Below, one piece after another: positions 5,142 to 5,207 of a DNA stretch of 5,207 bases. Position 1 is the stretch's first letter. Every line of letters begins with the position of its first letter. The stretch is taken from contig JAHKAF010000046.1 in the NCBI GenBank assembly GCA_018825865.1, positions 1-5,207 on the forward strand, in the 5' to 3' direction. The notes under the pieces were generated by a model, which saw only the letters and a program-made list of their open reading frames with translations, ran no database searches and was not told the origin of the DNA. The translations under genes were made by a program, and so were the position numbers. The stretch comes from Nanobdellota archaeon (GTDB lineage Archaea > Nanobdellota > Nanobdellia > Pacearchaeales > GW2011-AR1).

Positions 5142-5207
5142 ATGGAGATTGATGATTCACAATCCGACGCTGTCTTTACTGAACAAAGTGAAGGAAACGT
5201 AAGAATC
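5142..5207 (+). CDS. Start of a divergent unknown gene, cut by the window end
   Basis: ATG 5142 opens a frame of 22 codons (MEIDDSQSDAVFTEQ, then SEGNVRI) that is still open at the window edge. The N-terminus is acidic and polar, without signal peptide or membrane segment. It lies head-to-head with the protease, 40 bases from that gene's ATG. A second AT-rich box (AAAATATA, 5103-5110) lies about 35 bases upstream and could drive it. There is no SD. The product cannot be named from this fragment, and the length is too short to exclude chance. Confidence 0.45.
   Translation, partial: MEIDDSQSDAVFTEQSEGNVRI

Overview
The window reads as an AT-rich archaeal genome fragment, most likely from a small-genome DPANN-type lineage; this is inferred from style, not from a marker gene. 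The signs are lysine-, isoleucine- and asparagine-rich proteins, archaeal TATA boxes (TTTATATA, ATTTAAAT) about 25 bases before leaderless starts, an oligo-T tract in terminator position, and a membrane-anchored matrixin/CARDB-type protein of a kind seen in archaea. No rRNA, tRNA, CRISPR array or insertion sequence was seen.

Positions 1-3549 hold a plus-strand gene train. It starts with the end of a GNAT acetyltransferase interrupted by one in-frame stop. Then come a NifS/IscS cysteine desulfurase, an ArsM-type arsenite methyltransferase, a 69-residue DUF1858 redox-disulfide protein, a gap of 157 bases, a peptidase E-like protein and an IscU-type Fe-S scaffold. Every junction except the gap is the same 4-base ATGA stop/start overlap, so the genes are probably co-transcribed and translationally coupled. 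The sulfur donor (NifS) and scaffold (IscU) form a minimal Fe-S assembly pair. The methyltransferase and the small CxxC protein sit between them, which suggests thiol, persulfide or arsenic chemistry linked to cysteine desulfuration. The gap contains a perfect 17-base hairpin and a 56-base GC-rich segment (33/56 G+C) with competing stems.

Positions 3484-3903 hold a minus-strand four-helix membrane protein of unknown function, whose 3' end overlaps the end of the scaffold gene by 66 bases. Positions 3904-4147 have no long gene. They hold back-to-back promoters, a possible 25-residue very acidic microprotein with its own Shine-Dalgarno site, and a T-rich terminator-like tract.

Positions 4148-5101 encode, on the minus strand, a membrane-anchored matrixin-like zinc metalloprotease with a C-terminal CARDB-like Ig domain. 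It probably starts at an ATG 25 bases downstream of a consensus TATA box, not at the longer GTG start. A divergent reading frame begins at 5142 and leaves the window.
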